From: DASVRZ01 sp038230215
GTDB taxonomy: Bacteria > Verrucomicrobiota > Verrucomicrobiia > Chthoniobacterales > DASVRZ01
DNA: 64,000 bases
Reading direction: 5' to 3'
Assembly: GCA_038230215.1 (NCBI GenBank)
Contig: JBBRNR010000004.1
Coordinates: forward strand, 186,001 to 250,000
The notes beneath the pieces were generated by a model that did not search any database, had not been told where the DNA came from, and saw nothing but the letters and a program-made list of their open reading frames with translations. The stretch's first letter is position 1, and each line of letters begins with the position of its first letter. Shown here piece after piece: positions 63,252 to 64,000 of the stretch. A program made the position numbers and the translations under genes.

Positions 63252-64000
63252 GAGAGTTAATCGTCTAACCACTTCGCCTGCGGCGGCAAATCCAAACGTG
63301 CCCGTCACGAAACACGCCGCGCCAAAGCCGCTTGCGCAATCCATGGTTAGATTCGACTCCGGCTCTTTTGTCGCGCAAACCTCCCCATTGGCCCACGGAA
63401 ACATCTGCGGCTCGGCGGAGTAGACGGCGGCCACGCCATAATCATTCCCCTCGCCGCGTTGCCAGCCATGGTCGCGGCGCAGTTTTTTCCGCACCTGCTT
63501 TAGGAGCAGGTCGCCGCCCGTGACACCGAGGTCGCCGATTTTGATTTGAGTTAGATCGCGTCGTCCGCCAGCGCCGCCGATGGTTATTACTCGCGTTTTG
63601 CGTTCGACACATTTCGCGATGATCAGCGTCTTGATCGACATGCGATCCACCGCATCCACCACGAAATCATAATCGCCATCAAGCAGCCGGTTCGCATTGG
63701 ATTCGGTGAGAAATTTCAGAATCGAGTTGCATTGCACTTTCGGGTTAATCTTCCGCATTCGCTCCGTGATGACCTCGGCCTTGGCCTTGCCGATTTCGCC
63801 ATCCAAAGCGGGCAACTGCCGGTTCACATTGGTCACGCAAATATCGTCGAGATCGATCAAAGTCAGTCGTCCGATACCCGAGCGAACGAGCGCCTCGGCC
63901 GTCCATGAGCCAACGCCGCCGACGCCGATGATGGCCACATGCGCCGCCGCCAGTGTCTCCAGTGCCGCCTTGCCATAGAGGCGTGCGATGCCGCCAAAGC
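63246..64000 (-). CDS. tcdA: tRNA threonylcarbamoyladenosine dehydratase, N-terminus cut by window edge
   Basis: At least 251 residues; the frame runs open to the right edge with RFGGIARLYGKAALETLAAAHVAIIGVGGVGS, the beginning of a ThiF/MoeB-like E1 fold. GVGGVGSWTAEALVRSGIGRLTLIDLD is the nucleotide-binding loop, and DFVVDAVDRMSIKTLIIAKC and the C-terminal GAACFVTGTFGFAAAGEVVRRL match TcdA/YgdL. It forms the cyclic ct6A modification of ANN-decoding tRNAs. Confidence 0.9.
   Translation of the reverse strand, partial: FGGIARLYGKAALETLAAAHVAIIGVGGVGSWTAEALVRSGIGRLTLIDLDDICVTNVNRQLPALDGEIGKAKAEVITERMRKINPKVQCNSILKFLTESNANRLLDGDYDFVVDAVDRMSIKTLIIAKCVERKTRVITIGGAGGRRDLTQIKIGDLGVTGGDLLLKQVRKKLRRDHGWQRGEGNDYGVAAVYSAEPQMFPWANGEVCATKEPESNLTMDCASGFGAACFVTGTFGFAAAGEVVRRLTLG

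Noticed and set aside
1..64000. Over-representation of GTTAG/CTAAC
   Set aside because: A rough count gave fewer than expected by chance, so no signal.
1..64000. tRNA or rRNA genes
   Set aside because: I looked through intergenic regions for cloverleaf-type arms and CCA ends and saw none convincing.

Overview
The window reads as a chromosomal segment of a Verrucomicrobiota bacterium (my inference, most like the Chthoniobacter/Terrimicrobium side of the phylum). Reasons: GC-rich genes with weak Shine-Dalgarno sequences, a DUF3142 protein, a secreted beta-helix/Calx-beta protein with the DPDGNGVGNLIEYALG-type C-terminus common in that phylum, type IV pilus genes with GspG-like pseudopilins, and an L17 with a long Ala/Lys/Glu tail. 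About 57 genes are visible, mostly on the minus strand. I found no rRNA, tRNA, CRISPR, integrase or transposase.

Layout. 0-1.7 kb: secreted protein and a truncated DUF3142 protein. 1.9-4.6 kb: REPIN-like palindrome, 21-bp repeat array 1, helical protein P1 and a Fic AMPylase. 5-12 kb: minus-strand run of GyrI-like, VOC and SRPBCC proteins, metallophosphoesterase, RarA, Rrf2 regulator and an AsmA-like protein. 12-14.5 kb: thioredoxin, upp, a pore-like membrane protein and a CrtC/AttH lipocalin-like protein. 14.7-19 kb: array 2, helical protein P2, then an ATPase-like/TPR gene pair. 19-28 kb: FtsX-type permease, glnD, pgi, rplQ, rpoA. 28-35 kb: pseudopilin, PilC, PilB, PilT and a second PilB, with a weaker array 4 inside. 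35-44 kb: frameshifted yajQ, an RsbU-like phosphatase, pnp, rpsO and the rseP-dxr-cdsA operon. 44-48 kb: glutaredoxin, membrane proteins, GNAT, mdh, helical protein P3 and array 3. 48-54.9 kb: histidine kinase with two coupled response regulators, remnants of toxin-antitoxin genes, htpG. 55-64 kb: GT-C glycosyltransferase, secreted beta-helix protein, acs, an adenylate-forming ligase and a truncated tcdA.

The most unusual feature is a recurring arrangement with no annotation I recognise. Three loci (2027-3158 +, 14729-15845 +, 48220-47114 -) each have a contiguous array of degenerate 21-bp units, with higher-order periods of 63 or 42 bp. Each array is followed after about 110-165 bp by a ~230-residue, apparently all-helical protein with an Ala/Thr/Pro-rich tail. 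A fourth, weaker array lies about 150 bp upstream of pilB and has no such gene. Twenty-one bp equals two turns of B-DNA and also seven codons, so a protein-binding platform, a structured leader RNA and a decayed heptad-coding region are all possible. I cannot decide between them from sequence alone.

Other items of note: an ATPase/TPR operon whose ATPase has Ile in place of the Walker A Lys; three palindromic REPIN-like elements; single-base frameshifts in yajQ and hicA; a degenerate receiver domain fused to a PP2C phosphatase; and an over-represented octamer TGGAACTC in a region that also encodes type IV pilus motors.
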